NCBI RefSeq assembly: GCF_014646895.1
Contig: NZ_BMOD01000009.1
Span: forward strand, 1-64,000
From: Deinococcus roseus
Lineage (GTDB): Bacteria > Deinococcota > Deinococci > Deinococcales > Deinococcaceae
Length of the DNA stretch: 64,000 bases
Direction of reading: 5' to 3'
Positions 43,717 through 53,900 of this stretch are shown here, one piece after another. Position 1 is the stretch's first letter. Every line of letters starts with the position of its first letter. Made by a program: the position numbers and the translations under genes. Under the pieces are notes generated by a model. It had not been told where the DNA came from and searched no databases. It saw only the letters and a list, made by a program, of their open reading frames with translations.

Positions 43717-46710
43717 ATGTGGCGTGAGCAGATCTCTGAACACCGCACCCGTCCGCCCCAGTTGCGCGGGGTGATGGACCGTCCGCACCTGCTGCAGGAC
43801 ATCACGTCTTCCCGGTTGTGTGTGGTGCAGGCTCCGGCAGGATACGGCAAAACCAGTGTGCTGTACCGGCTGTACCATGCCCAGAAGTGTTTGTGGTACA
43901 GCATGGACGCCGAAGACCTGCAGCCTGTTCAACTGCTGGGGGCATTGACCCTGGGGCTGGAACGCCTGGGGTTGGCAGACCGGCTGATTCATTTGCTGGA
44001 CGTGCAAGCGCCCATCAGCAGGATGCTGGACGCCCTGATTGACACGCTCTTGCAACACGACATCCTGCTGATCATCGATGAAGCGCAGCACCTGCCAGAA
44101 AGCCCTTTGCATGGTCTGGTGGGGAAACTCCTGGAGCAGGTCCGGGTGGTGCTGGGCACCCGCAGACCCCTGCACCTGCCTGAACTGGTGCGTGCAAGGG
44201 CTTCTGGAGACCTGGGGGTGGTCAGTTCCAACGAACTGGGTTTCACAGCCTCAGAGTTTGAAAGCCTGCTGGTCCGGGCACAGGTGACCCTCTCCCCTGC
44301 TGAAATCCAGCTTTGCCTGAATGTGACAGAAGGCTGGCCCATCGCCACCCGTTATCTGGTGCAGGCCCTGGCCAGCGGAAGGGTGACCCCCAGAACCCTG
44401 GAAGATCTGGAATTGCGCGGGGCAGGCCTGGGAGAGCTTTTTGCTTATGTGGCCCAGGAGGTGCTGGAACCTCTGGAACCCGCTGTGCAGAGTTTCCTCA
44501 GGCGCAGCAGTGTTTTTGAAGTGCTCACCCCTGAAATCATGGAAGAAGCCCTGGAAGAACCGCTGTCCAGAACCCATCTGGAAACCCTCACCCGCTCCGG
44601 GACGTTTCTGTCCAGAGATGCCAGCGGAGCCTACCACGCCCATCCCCTGCTCAGGACCCACCTGAGAAACACCCTGCCTGAAGAGGAACAGCAGCACATT
44701 GCCTCCAGAGGAGCCCTCGCTTACGAGAAGCGCCAGAGGTTCCGCAATGCCCTGAACGCCCACCTGCTTGCTGGGAACCTGCAGAGGGCTGCGGAACTGC
44801 TGGAAACCCACGGCAAACGCTGGCTTTCAGAAGGGCGCATCCGTCTGGTGGGGCGGGCACTGAATTTGCTCTCGGACCTGCTGCCAGAACACCCCTACCT
44901 GAACATCCTGCAGGGAGATGTGCTCAGGCATGCCTGCCGCTATCCGGAGGCCATTGCTGCCTACCGTCAGGGACCGGAAGTGGAAGCCTTGCTGGGAGAA
45001 GCGCAGGTGTACCTGGATACAGTGAGTCCCTTGCAGGCCGTGCCATTGCTGGAACAGGCCGCACACTTGCCCTGCACCCCTGAGCAGCAAACCCGCAGAG
45101 CCGCCATGCACACCGAAAACAGCCTGAACCAGGGGCAACTGGAGGAGGCCCGAACCCACACGGAGCACCTTCCCAGTTCAGCCCGTTTGCACTTGCGCTC
45201 TGGTCAACTGCGGGAAGCGCTGCATGCTGCCACCCACGCTTCCAGAGGGGAAAAGGGACATCCCAGACTGGCTTCCGGGCACCGGGAAGGTTTGCTGCTC
45301 TCCAGTTTGCTGCATGCTTTTCTGGGCCATCCTGAAGAAGCCGTGCAAAATGCCAGAGAAGGCATCCGGGAAAGCGAAAGGCTGGTCAGTCCCTTCAGTC
45401 TGTCCCTGGCAGATGCACGTCTGGGACACGCCCTGATTTGCTCTGGTCAGTTTGAGGAAGCCAGAAACGCTTACCTGCAATCTTTAGAGCACGGTCAATT
45501 CACCATGGCCCCCAGACTGCTGATCGAGGCACAGATGGGACTGGCCCACCTGGACGCCCGACTGTACGGACGGGGTGAAGAACACGCCGAAAAAGCCAGT
45601 CGGGTGCTGCAGGACTCCGGGGACAGGTGGATGTGCGCCCTGCTGCACCTGATGCACGCTTATGGGCTGCACCGTTCCAGCACCCAGAAATCCAGACTGG
45701 CCCTCAAAGAAGCGGCCAGTGCACTGCAGGACCTCTCTGATCCTTTTCTGCAATGCCTCCATGATTTCCTGTCTTACCTGCAAACCCCGGAGCCAGCACT
45801 GGCCCAGCACTTCCTGCAAGGGGTGCAAAGCCAGGATTACAGTTTCCTGCTGCTGAAACCTTCCCTGTTCTGTCCTTTCGAGAACCCTTCAGAGCGCATG
45901 CAAACCCTGATTTCCCTGAAAGCCCACAGTCCACAACATGCCCATTATCTGGACCATCTGGCCGCACAACTGGGCTACTCCAGCCTCCCTGACAAACACC
46001 CTGGTTACCGCCTCAGAATTGAACTGCTGGGTCCCCTCAAACTGTTCCGGGACCAGGGAGGTGTGGAAGACTGGGGACGGGCAAAAGCCCGGGATTTGCT
46101 GGCCTTGCTGGTGGTTCACCCGGAAGGTCTGGTGCGGGATGTCGCCATTGACACCCTTTACCCCGAAGAATCCCCTGAAATTGCAGAACGCAACTTCAGG
46201 ATCGTGCTGCACGCTCTGGGACAGGTGCTGGAAGGCGAGGAGGCCAAAGGGTACTTTCTGGAACGCAGCGATGTGCTGAGGCTCAAACCCAGCCCGGATT
46301 TGCATGTGGACCTCTGGGAAGCCCTGAAACTGCTGCAACGCCCTGCCAGTGCCCAGGAGTTGCTGGACTTGCCCCTCAACCTGAGCACCCAGTTTGACCT
46401 TGCCCCCCTGGAAGACCAGCGTGTGCTGTACCGCACCCGTCTGGAACGCGCACTGGTGCAGGCCGGAGAGAAAATCCTGAACCAGAACCCCTTGCAGGCT
46501 GGCACCCTGGCCGAACGTGCCCTGATGCTGGAAAAAGCCTCCGAAGATGCCACCCGCCTCCTGATGCGCTCTGCCCACCTGCAAGGCCAGATGGACGTGC
46601 TGCACCGCAGTTACCAGCGTTGCGAAGAAGCTTTGCAGGACCTGGGTTTGAGACCATCCAGTCAGACACGCGGGCTGTATCAGGAGTTGAACCGGTCTCT
46701 GCTGCATTGA
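43717..46710 (+). CDS. MalT/SARP-type regulator: ATPase, TPR and C-terminal DNA-binding-BTAD
   Basis: 997 residues. An N-terminal STAND ATPase has Walker A VQAPAGYGKTSVLYRL (about 30-50) and Walker B LLIIDEAQHLPE (about 115-125). A winged-helix-like segment and TPR-rich middle (about 330-750) follow. The C-terminus holds an OmpR-like DNA-binding domain (LLGPLKLFRDQGGVEDWGRA then LAL LVVHPEGLVRDVAIDTLYP) and a BTAD-like helical end (RALMLEKASEDATRLLMRSA). Such proteins switch on transcription when ligand and ATP drive assembly. It is coupled to bdhA with a 4-bp gap, so sensing of a ketone body or related acid is plausible. Confidence 0.88.
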   Translation: MWREQISEHRTRPPQLRGVMDRPHLLQDITSSRLCVVQAPAGYGKTSVLYRLYHAQKCLWYSMDAEDLQPVQLLGALTLGLERLGLADRLIHLLDVQAPISRMLDALIDTLLQHDILLIIDEAQHLPESPLHGLVGKLLEQVRVVLGTRRPLHLPELVRARASGDLGVVSSNELGFTASEFESLLVRAQVTLSPAEIQLCLNVTEGWPIATRYLVQALASGRVTPRTLEDLELRGAGLGELFAYVAQEVLEPLEPAVQSFLRRSSVFEVLTPEIMEEALEEPLSRTHLETLTRSGTFLSRDASGAYHAHPLLRTHLRNTLPEEEQQHIASRGALAYEKRQRFRNALNAHLLAGNLQRAAELLETHGKRWLSEGRIRLVGRALNLLSDLLPEHPYLNILQGDVLRHACRYPEAIAAYRQGPEVEALLGEAQVYLDTVSPLQAVPLLEQAAHLPCTPEQQTRRAAMHTENSLNQGQLEEARTHTEHLPSSARLHLRSGQLREALHAATHASRGEKGHPRLASGHREGLLLSSLLHAFLGHPEEAVQNAREGIRESERLVSPFSLSLADARLGHALICSGQFEEARNAYLQSLEHGQFTMAPRLLIEAQMGLAHLDARLYGRGEEHAEKASRVLQDSGDRWMCALLHLMHAYGLHRSSTQKSRLALKEAASALQDLSDPFLQCLHDFLSYLQTPEPALAQHFLQGVQSQDYSFLLLKPSLFCPFENPSERMQTLISLKAHSPQHAHYLDHLAAQLGYSSLPDKHPGYRLRIELLGPLKLFRDQGGVEDWGRAKARDLLALLVVHPEGLVRDVAIDTLYPEESPEIAERNFRIVLHALGQVLEGEEAKGYFLERSDVLRLKPSPDLHVDLWEALKLLQRPASAQELLDLPLNLSTQFDLAPLEDQRVLYRTRLERALVQAGEKILNQNPLQAGTLAERALMLEKASEDATRLLMRSAHLQGQMDVLHRSYQRCEEALQDLGLRPSSQTRGLYQELNRSLLH

Positions 46711-46718
46711 TGGTCAGG

Positions 46719-46724
46719 TACAAT
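46719..46724 (+). promoter_or_regulatory. -10 box TACAAT for a leaderless start
   Basis: TACAAT ends 7 nt before the ATG at 46732. It overlaps another ATG at 46723, which makes the latter unlikely as the start. Confidence 0.5.
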
Positions 46725-46731
46725 GGTCGCA

Positions 46732-47073
46732 ATGAGCAAAGAGGATTTTCTTGACCCTGAAGACATGACCTATGATGGATTCAATAAAAGGGCAGTAACG
46801 ACCATAATAAAAACATATCGAGATTCATTCATTGATGAATTTGGCAGAACCATAGAGCTGGATATTGAAAATACTCCTGTTCAAGAAATTGTATGTTTCA
46901 ATGATGGAATCGAGTTCGACAGGATGATTTTACTTGACAATGTCACCAGAGATCGAATTGATTTTTATATCAGAAGTCTTAAGAATAGGGTCAATCAAAC
47001 AAACAGCAAAACGAGGACCTGGTTGTTTTGTATTGACTTTGAAACTGGTAAATATCATTTAAAGTCTGAATAA
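46732..47073 (+). CDS. Small AT-rich protein of unknown function
   Basis: 113 residues with no recognised domain. The sequence is acidic and mixed alpha/beta in appearance (DFLDPEDMTYDGFNKRAVTT at the start; KTRTWLFCIDFETGKYHLKS near the end). Base composition and codon use are far more AT-rich than in both neighbours, which suggests recent acquisition. The start is taken from the leaderless arrangement. It lies only 21 bp after the regulator gene but has its own -10 box, and a strong terminator follows. Confidence 0.65.
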   Translation: MSKEDFLDPEDMTYDGFNKRAVTTIIKTYRDSFIDEFGRTIELDIENTPVQEIVCFNDGIEFDRMILLDNVTRDRIDFYIRSLKNRVNQTNSKTRTWLFCIDFETGKYHLKSE

Positions 47074-47098
47074 AAAAAGTTACTCACTCTCCCACAAG

Positions 47099-47125
47099 AA
47101 CCTCCCGGTTTCCAACCGGGAGGTT
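47099..47125. terminator. Bidirectional terminator
   Basis: AACCTCCCGGTT/AACCGGGAGGTT, 12-bp perfect stem with a TCC loop, between the AT-rich gene and the convergent MFS exporter gene. Confidence 0.88.
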
Positions 47126-47172
47126 TGCATCCGTTTATTTTAGGCCATTCTTCACAGACCCTTTTTCACCTT

Positions 47173-48771
47173 TCAATCGTTCCCCGAACCCGCCACCTTG
47201 GTGGGAGCTTTCACCTCACGGGTCAACCTCAAATCAGGCAACCCTGCAGAAACAATAAACCCGATCCCTGCAAACAGTGCTGCCAGCAGGAACACATGGT
47301 CCACCGCCTGAGACAGTGCACTGCGCATGGTGTGCAGGATGGCATCAAAGCCTTGCTGACCCACCACCGAGACCACCAGGGGTTCCACTTTGGCCAGCGC
47401 TTCAGGGTTGCTGAGCAGGTTGGGATTCATGACTGCAGAGGCGAGCTTTTCAGGCAGTTTGCTGGCCTGCTCTGGAAGCTGATCCATCACTTTGTGCAAA
47501 TCTGCAGACTGAATGGCCCCAAAGAGCGCCGCTCCGATGGTGCTTCCCATGCTGCGGAAAAACTGGTTGGCACTGGTGGCCATGCCCAGGTTTTCTCTGG
47601 GGGTGGTGCTTTGCACGGCAATGGTGAACAGGCTGTTGGTGGGGCCAATGCCCAGACCCAGCACCACCATCAAGAGGGTCACGGTCAGGGTGGTGGTGTG
47701 GGGGCTCAGGGTCGTTCCGTACAGCAAAGCGAGTGCCATGATGCCCAGACCGCCCAGAATGAAAGGTTTGTACCTTCCAGTTCTTGAGACGGCAAATCCA
47801 GCCAGGGTGGAGGTGATCACCAGTCCCAGCATCATGGGAGAGAGCACCAGACCAGAATTCGCAGCAGACACCCCCTTCACACCCTGCATGAACAGGGGCA
47901 GATACAAAATGGCGCTGTACATGCCTGCCAGACCCATGAAACCTGCAATGTTGGAGATGGTGAAGGTTTTGTTTTTGAAGAGGCTGAGTTGCAGGATGGG
48001 ACTCGGTGCCCTCCCCTGCCACCAGATGAACACCAGCAGCATCACCACAGAAAAGGCAAACAAAGAGAGGGTCTGCCAGGAGCCCCAGGCATAGGTGTTG
48101 CCGCCCCAGGTGAGGGCCAGAAGCAAGGGCACTGTGAACAGGATGAGCAGGGCTGCTCCCAGGTAATCCACCTGTGCTTTCTGTCTGGGAGCACTGGATT
48201 TCAGAAAGCGCCAGATGAACCCGAAAGCCAGCAGTGCAAAAGGCAAATTCACGAAGAACACCCAGCGCCAGGACAGGTGATCGGTCAGAAAGCCCCCGAC
48301 CAGTGGCCCGACCACGCTGGAAATCCCGAACACGGCTCCGTTCAGACCCTGGTATTTTCCGCGTTCCAGAGGGGTAAAAATGTCTGCGATGCTGGCGAAG
48401 GCCATGCTCATCAGGGCACCACCCCCCAGCCCTTGCAGGGTTCTGAACAGGATCAGTTCTCCCATGTTCTGGCTGAAACCGCCCAGGGTGGAGCTGAGTG
48501 CAAAAAGCACAATCCCGAACAGCAAAATCCCCTTGCGACCGTAAATGTCACTGAGCTTGCCATAAATGGGGGTGCTGACCGTGGAGGCCAGCGTGTAACC
48601 CGTGAAAGCCCAGGTGTACAGGTTGAGGCCGCCCAGTTCTGCAATGATTCTGGGGAGGGCCGTTCCCACCACGGTCATGTTCAGCGATGAGAGGAACAGC
48701 ACCAGCATCACGCCACTGAAGGCCAGCATTTTCTCCTGCTGGGTCATTTCGGGCTGGGTCATCTGGGTCAT
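47173..48771 (-). CDS. DHA2 (EmrB/QacA) family drug exporter
   Basis: 532 residues, about 14 membrane helices. LFLSSLNMTVVGTALPRII is the DHA2 motif in helix 1; GKLSDIYGRKGILLFG is motif A; FRTLQGLGGGALMSM, GISSVVGPLVGGFLTDHLSW with RWVFFVNLP (motif C region) follow. It should export hydrophobic or cationic compounds using the proton gradient. Its start overlaps the marR stop by 4 nt, so both are controlled from the marR promoter. Confidence 0.93.
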   Translation of the reverse strand: MTQMTQPEMTQQEKMLAFSGVMLVLFLSSLNMTVVGTALPRIIAELGGLNLYTWAFTGYTLASTVSTPIYGKLSDIYGRKGILLFGIVLFALSSTLGGFSQNMGELILFRTLQGLGGGALMSMAFASIADIFTPLERGKYQGLNGAVFGISSVVGPLVGGFLTDHLSWRWVFFVNLPFALLAFGFIWRFLKSSAPRQKAQVDYLGAALLILFTVPLLLALTWGGNTYAWGSWQTLSLFAFSVVMLLVFIWWQGRAPSPILQLSLFKNKTFTISNIAGFMGLAGMYSAILYLPLFMQGVKGVSAANSGLVLSPMMLGLVITSTLAGFAVSRTGRYKPFILGGLGIMALALLYGTTLSPHTTTLTVTLLMVVLGLGIGPTNSLFTIAVQSTTPRENLGMATSANQFFRSMGSTIGAALFGAIQSADLHKVMDQLPEQASKLPEKLASAVMNPNLLSNPEALAKVEPLVVSVVGQQGFDAILHTMRSALSQAVDHVFLLAALFAGIGFIVSAGLPDLRLTREVKAPTKVAGSGND

Positions 48772-49217
48772 GGCTTGATCTCCATGCCCAGGTAATCTTC
48801 CAGTTTCTGCAGGGTGCCAATGGCCTCCGTGATGAAGTCTGAGGGGACAGGATTGAATTTGTCCTGAATCAGGGTGCGGGCCAGATTGAGGGCGGTTTGT
48901 AAGGTGCTTCTCCCCTGATCGGTGAGGTGGATCTGCAGTTTGCGGCGGTCCTGGGGGTCCAGTTCGCGGCGCAGGTGGCCTGCTTCAATCAGGCTGTCCA
49001 GCAGGCGTGTGGTGGTGGGGGCAGGCAAACTCAGGTGCTCGCTGATCTGGCCGGGGTGTTGCAGACCGCCAGAGACCACCCTCAGCACCAGAAGTTCCTT
49101 GTAGTGCAGGCTGAGTTCCTTTTCCAGCACAGGCCCAACCAGTGCCTGAATGGCCCGTGACACCCCGTTGATGTGGCGGATCAGGGTGACGGGGTCTTGC
49201 AGGGGATTTATTTCCAT
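48768..49217 (-). CDS. MarR family repressor of the exporter operon
   Basis: 149 residues. A winged helix domain has LSLHYKELLVLRVVSGG, HLSLPAPTTTRLLDSLIEAG and the wing RRELDPQDRRKLQIHLT, all standard for MarR. The ATG at 49217 follows TAAAAT (minus strand, 49225-49230) by 7 nt; the open frame runs far upstream but lacks signals and overlaps the divergent Usp gene. The TTCCATATGGAA palindrome covers its start, so autoregulation with release by an exporter substrate is likely. Confidence 0.92.
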   Translation of the reverse strand: MEINPLQDPVTLIRHINGVSRAIQALVGPVLEKELSLHYKELLVLRVVSGGLQHPGQISEHLSLPAPTTTRLLDSLIEAGHLRRELDPQDRRKLQIHLTDQGRSTLQTALNLARTLIQDKFNPVPSDFITEAIGTLQKLEDYLGMEIKP

Positions 49218-49223
49218 ATGGAA
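49212..49223. promoter_or_regulatory. Candidate MarR operator TTCCATATGGAA
   Basis: Perfect 12-bp palindrome overlapping the marR start codon and expected transcription start. It is also only 24 bp from the -10 box of the divergent universal stress gene, which could be co-regulated. Confidence 0.65.
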
Positions 49224-49246
49224 CATTTTACTCTGGAACAAAAGCA

Positions 49247-49252
49247 TAGAAT
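49247..49252 (+). promoter_or_regulatory. -10 box TAGAAT for the leaderless Usp gene
   Basis: TAGAAT ends 6 nt before the ATG at 49259, again with no ribosome site. Confidence 0.5.
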
Positions 49253-49258
49253 GGAAAC

Positions 49259-49735
49259 ATGACACACTCTCAAGACCTCTCCAGCCCCTACAGTCGGATT
49301 CTGGTGGCGACAGGTGGTGCATCCCATTCACAGGTCGCAGAACAGCGGGCCATGCATCTGGCAAAGCAATTTCAGGTCCCTTTAGAAGTGGTGGTGGTGG
49401 CTCCTCTGATGGGCGGCCCCCTGGTGCAAATGGCCATTGCCCTGCCTGGCAGTGAACCCTTAGAAGCCCAGGCCACAGACACCCTTTTGCAGGAAAGACA
49501 GACCGTGCTAAACCGGGTGCTGCAAGATACCCAGCAGCAAGGCATCCAGGCCCGTGGGCACCTGATCCAATCGGTGAATGCTGCAGAGGCCATCTTGCAA
49601 ATTGCCCAGCAAACTGGCGCAGACCTGATTGTGATGGGCAGAAGGCACCTGACCGCACTGGGAGCCGCTTTTTCGGGCAGTACAGGTGATCAGGTCAGCC
49701 ATGCTTCCGGGGTGGATGTGCTCATTGCAAGATGA
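49259..49735 (+). CDS. Universal stress protein (UspA family)
   Basis: 158 residues, one Usp domain. It begins SRILVATGGASHSQVAEQRA and ends ADLIVMGRRHLTALGAAFSG then VSHASGVDVLIAR, where the G-x-R and G-S-T residues correspond to the nucleotide-binding loop, slightly altered (GRRH instead of GSRG). Length is normal. It is divergent from marR, sharing a 41-bp control region, and a GC-rich hairpin follows. Ligand and role are not known. Confidence 0.9.
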   Translation: MTHSQDLSSPYSRILVATGGASHSQVAEQRAMHLAKQFQVPLEVVVVAPLMGGPLVQMAIALPGSEPLEAQATDTLLQERQTVLNRVLQDTQQQGIQARGHLIQSVNAAEAILQIAQQTGADLIVMGRRHLTALGAAFSGSTGDQVSHASGVDVLIAR

Positions 49736-49743
49736 AAAGATCA

Positions 49744-49765
49744 GAGGACCGGGGGTCCGGTCCTC
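49744..49765 (+). terminator. GC-rich hairpin after the Usp gene
   Basis: GAGGACCGG/CCGGTCCTC with a 4-nt loop. No T run follows directly on plus, though TCTGTCTGTTTG comes later; a weak or Rho-assisted terminator. Confidence 0.5.
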
Positions 49766-49811
49766 CTGGGGTCTGTCTGTTTGAGTTGGAAATGTTGTTT
49801 TGAGTGCTTTA

Positions 49812-50771
49812 TTAATCCGTACCCAGCGCTTTCCCGGTCTGGTGCTGGCTGCGGGCAGACACCAGCACCCCTGCCACCAGAATCCCAATGCCTGCCAGCA
49901 ATCCTGCTCCAGAAAGCAAAGTGGTGGTGCCAGGATGCAGGATGGATTCATCGCGCAGGGCCTGCCAGACCAGCCATCCCACCACACCCAGGTATCCTGC
50001 GGCTCCAATCCAGAGAAGCTGGATGCGTTTGCGTTCGGTCAGCCAGCGGTTTCTGAGGCCCAGCAGAAAGAAAGCCAGCAGGGGCATGAATTGCAGGGCG
50101 TGGGTGCCCACGAAGTGCCCAATGCGCAGATCGCCGTGTTCGGTGCTCCAGCCAATCAAGGGGATGCCAGGACCGCCATCTTTCAGGACACCCACGGTGT
50201 GTGCGCCAATCAGATCCAGTTTCTGCCCGGCTTCCAGGACGGCCTGCTGCATGGGGTTGGGGGAGGCCATCAGGTAGCCTTCCATGAAGCCCACCAGCGA
50301 AAGAATCAGGCCCAGACGGATGCTCCAGGTGATCAGCGGACTCGCGGTTTTCTGGAACAGCACCAGCACAGTGGCCACAAAAGTCAGCACCCAGAACACC
50401 GAGATCATTGCGCCCATGGCCCCCCACACCAGGGTGTCAAAGGAGGTGGCACTGTTGAAGTGGGAAGGCACCCCCCGAATGGTCTGCAGCAGGATCAGCA
50501 GCACTTCTGCAATCAGGATGCCATTGGTGGTTTTGAAGATGCCCCGGATGATTCTGGCTTTCGGGGGCAGCACCGAAACCACCCAGTTGAGGGTAAATGC
50601 ATAAAGAAAGGTGGAAATGGCAAATTTGAGGGTTTTGCTCCAGGCAGGCACACCCAGAATCTGTCTGGGGTCCACCACCAGTCCAATCACGGCCACCAGA
50701 ACCAGCAGCAAAGCTCCAAAGGTGACCGCTTTGAGGGTCCGGGAAGGTGCAATGGAAGTCAATGCAGTCAT
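49812..50771 (-). CDS. Polytopic membrane protein of unknown function
   Basis: 319 residues with eight or nine membrane helices. Conserved-looking stretches include KTLKFAISTFLYAFTLNWVV, EGYLMASPNPMQ and TEHGDLRIGHFVGTHALQFMP, the last with two His that could bind haem or metal. I do not recognise a characterised family. AAGGAG precedes the ATG at 50771; an ATG eight codons earlier lacks a ribosome site. It is a single-gene unit, divergent from the large cyclic-di-GMP protein. Confidence 0.8.
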   Translation of the reverse strand: MTALTSIAPSRTLKAVTFGALLLVLVAVIGLVVDPRQILGVPAWSKTLKFAISTFLYAFTLNWVVSVLPPKARIIRGIFKTTNGILIAEVLLILLQTIRGVPSHFNSATSFDTLVWGAMGAMISVFWVLTFVATVLVLFQKTASPLITWSIRLGLILSLVGFMEGYLMASPNPMQQAVLEAGQKLDLIGAHTVGVLKDGGPGIPLIGWSTEHGDLRIGHFVGTHALQFMPLLAFFLLGLRNRWLTERKRIQLLWIGAAGYLGVVGWLVWQALRDESILHPGTTTLLSGAGLLAGIGILVAGVLVSARSQHQTGKALGTD

Positions 50772-50840
50772 GGGCGTTCTCCTTGCGTTGTGCATGAGGT
50801 CCAGAGGGATCTTGCGTTCATGAGATCACTGTAAGAAATG

Positions 50841-50937
50841 GGAGGAAGCCTTTCCTCATCCAAAAGTTGGAGGAAGCCAACCTGGCTCGAATAAGGGATT
50901 TCCCTGAGCAAAAACCTGGGGAATCACAGGGAAATTC
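50841..50937. promoter_or_regulatory. Repeats between the membrane protein and the GGDEF-EAL gene
   Basis: GGAGGAAGCC occurs twice (50841-50850, 50869-50878), 28 bp apart. Further right, ATTTCCCTG and CAGGGAAAT form an inverted repeat around 50895-50935. Either could bind a regulator of the divergent genes. Confidence 0.35.
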
Positions 50938-50985
50938 AGGCATCAGAAATCTTTCTGAGAGAGCAATGCTGACATAATGGAAAAC

Positions 50986-53900
50986 ATGCATGCGAACACA
51001 CTGCTCGGGACTTTTTTTGACCTGACCCCGGACTGGCTTGTGATCCATGACCTCCAAGGCAAACACGTGCGGGTGAGTTCTGCCTATGCCCGTGCCCAGA
51101 ACAGGCCAGCAGAAACCTTTGTGGGCCATTCAGACCAGGAACTGGGGTTGATCAATCCTCTGGCCCACCTTCCTGTGCTGGATGTTCAAAACCACCCCTC
51201 CAGATCAGAGCTGCTGACCGAACTGCAGGTCACCTTGCAGGGCAAAGACTACGCGGTGTGCGCCACCCGCCTGATTTTGCGTGACCCGGATGGAGCACCC
51301 TGGGGCACCTTCAGCTATGCCCACGAAGTCACCCGTGAAAGAAGCATGGAGCGGGAACTCGAACAGCAGCATGCCTTCCTGAGAAACATCCTGGACAGCG
51401 ATCCCAGCCTGATCTTTGTGAAAGACAGGGAAGGCCGCTTTACCCTGGTCAATCAGGCCATGGCCGACCTGTACCACCAGGAACCCGAAGCCATGCTGGG
51501 CAAGACCATCCGCGAAATCAATCCCAATGCAGCAGAGGTGGAACGTTTTGAAGCCCAGGACCGGGAAATCCTCAAAACCCACCAGCGCAGGCAGTTTCCA
51601 CCGTACTTTGTGGTGGGACCGGATGGGCAGAAACGCTGGCTGTACACCACCAAACAGCCGCTGTACAGCCAGGACCAGCCTCTGGATTACGTGCTGGGGG
51701 TCACTTCTGACCTGACCCACCTGAGGGCCACCGAAGAAGCCCTCAAAACCCGCGAGGAGCAGTACCGGCAGCTCTGGCAGGAGGCGCACCGCAAGACCAG
51801 AGAACTCACCCTGCTGGACCGGGTGCAGGCCGCCATTGCCAACAAACTGGACCTGGCCATGCTCTATGACGCGGTGGTGGATGCCATCTCCGATCAGCTG
51901 GGGTACGCACTGGTGATCATGACCGTGCCCGAAGGAGACCGGGTGGTGCGGGTGGCTTACCGGGGCTATGCAGATCTGCCCCTGACTGTTGCTTCTGAGG
52001 GAAGTGCTTCTGGGTACACCATTCGCACCCGTCGGCCTTTGCTGATTCAGGATGTCAGCACCAGCAGCAATTACACCGCTGCCATGCCAGGGGTCACATC
52101 ATGTGTCAGTGTGCCGGTTTTCTCGGGAAGCCGGGTACTGGGGGCACTGGTCATCGAGAGCGAGGACCGCGTTCTGGACAACCAGGACCTCTCTCTGATG
52201 CAGCGGGTGGCAGAGCAGCTCGGAATTGCCATTGAGAACGCCGAGCTGCACGAAAGAACCAAACTGGATCTGACCCGGGCACATGCGCTCTATCAGGTCA
52301 GCCAGACCCTGCACCACACCGGAAGCCAGGAAACCCTGCTGGAACAGATCTGCCAGAGCGTGATGCAGGCGCTTCCTGCCCGCTGGTGCCTGATCTACAT
52401 CATGGATTTCGAGCAGGAGCAGGTGGAATATGCCGCCAGCACTGCCAGGGACGCCTCTCCCCTGCCCATGATTTCCTTTCCAGAATTGATGTCTGGTCTG
52501 ACCGGATGGACCCTGAAGCAGCACCGCCCCACCCTTTCCTTAAAAGGCCAGGCCGATGAACGGGAAGGCCCCCAGGTCCAGCAGCACCGTTCCTCCAACG
52601 ACATCGGTTCCCTGATTGTGGCCCCCCTGATCTACCAGGGGAAACCCATTGGCACCCTGACCGCCCTCAACAACCTGGACGACCCGGATTTCTCTGAAGC
52701 CGATGTGGACTGGATGATGAGCATCGCCAACCAGGTGGCCATTGCGCTGGCCCAGCGCAAACTGATCAACCAGATCCAGCACCTCGCTTACCATGATCCC
52801 CTGACCAGCCTGCCCAACCGCCTGCTGTTTGAAGAGCAACTCAAACAGGCCATTGCCCGTGCCAAAAGGCTGGACACCAAACTGGCCCTGCTGTTCATTG
52901 ACCTGGACGGCTTCAAGAATGTCAACGACACCCTGGGGCACCACATTGGGGATTTGCTGCTGCACACCCTCTCCGGGCGTTTCAAAGAGAGAACCCGGGA
53001 AAGTGATTCTTTTGCCCGCATGGGCGGAGATGAATTTGCCATGATCCTCAACGACCTGCGCGACCCGGCAGATGCCGTGCAGGTGGCGCAGAAATTTCTG
53101 GATTTGCTGAAGATGCCCTTCCACATCAACATGCATGAGCTGTTCATCTCCGCGAGCATTGGGATCAGCGTGTACCCCGACAACGGCACCGACGTGAACA
53201 CCCTCTTAAAGCACGCCGACACCGCCATGTACCGGGCCAAGGCTTCAGGCAAGAACGACATCCGAAGTTTCACCCCCGAACTGGCCGAAAAAGCCCGTGA
53301 ACGCCTGTCTCTGGAAACCGACCTGCGGTACGCAATGCAACGCCAGGAGCTGCAGCTGTATTACCAGCCAATCATAGACCTGCAAACCCTGCAGACCATC
53401 GGTCATGAAGCGCTTTTGCGCTGGATCCATCCAGAACGGGGGTTCATCCCGCCAGACCGTTTCATTCCAGTGGCAGAGGAATCTGGTTTGATCACGGCTC
53501 TGGGGGCCTGGGTGATCCATGAGGCCTGCCGCCAGAATGCCGAATGGCAACGCGCAGGACGCAGGGCTGTGCGGGTGGCCGTCAACATCTCCATGATCCA
53601 GTTCGCCACCTCCAACTTTGTGGACACCGTGAAAAGCGCCCTGCACGAAAGCGGTCTGGGGGTGGAATGGCTGGAACTGGAGGTCACCGAGAGTGTGGTG
53701 ATGCACGACGTGAAAATGGTCACCGAACGCCTGACCGAACTGCGGGAATTGGGGGTGAGGGTGTCCATCGATGACTTCGGGACCGGGTACTCCTCCCTGA
53801 AGTATCTGCAGGAACTCCCCATCGACACCCTGAAAATCGACCGTTCTTTTGTGAACACCATCCAGAAAGACGCCCAGGAAGCGCCCCTGGTGAAAACCAT

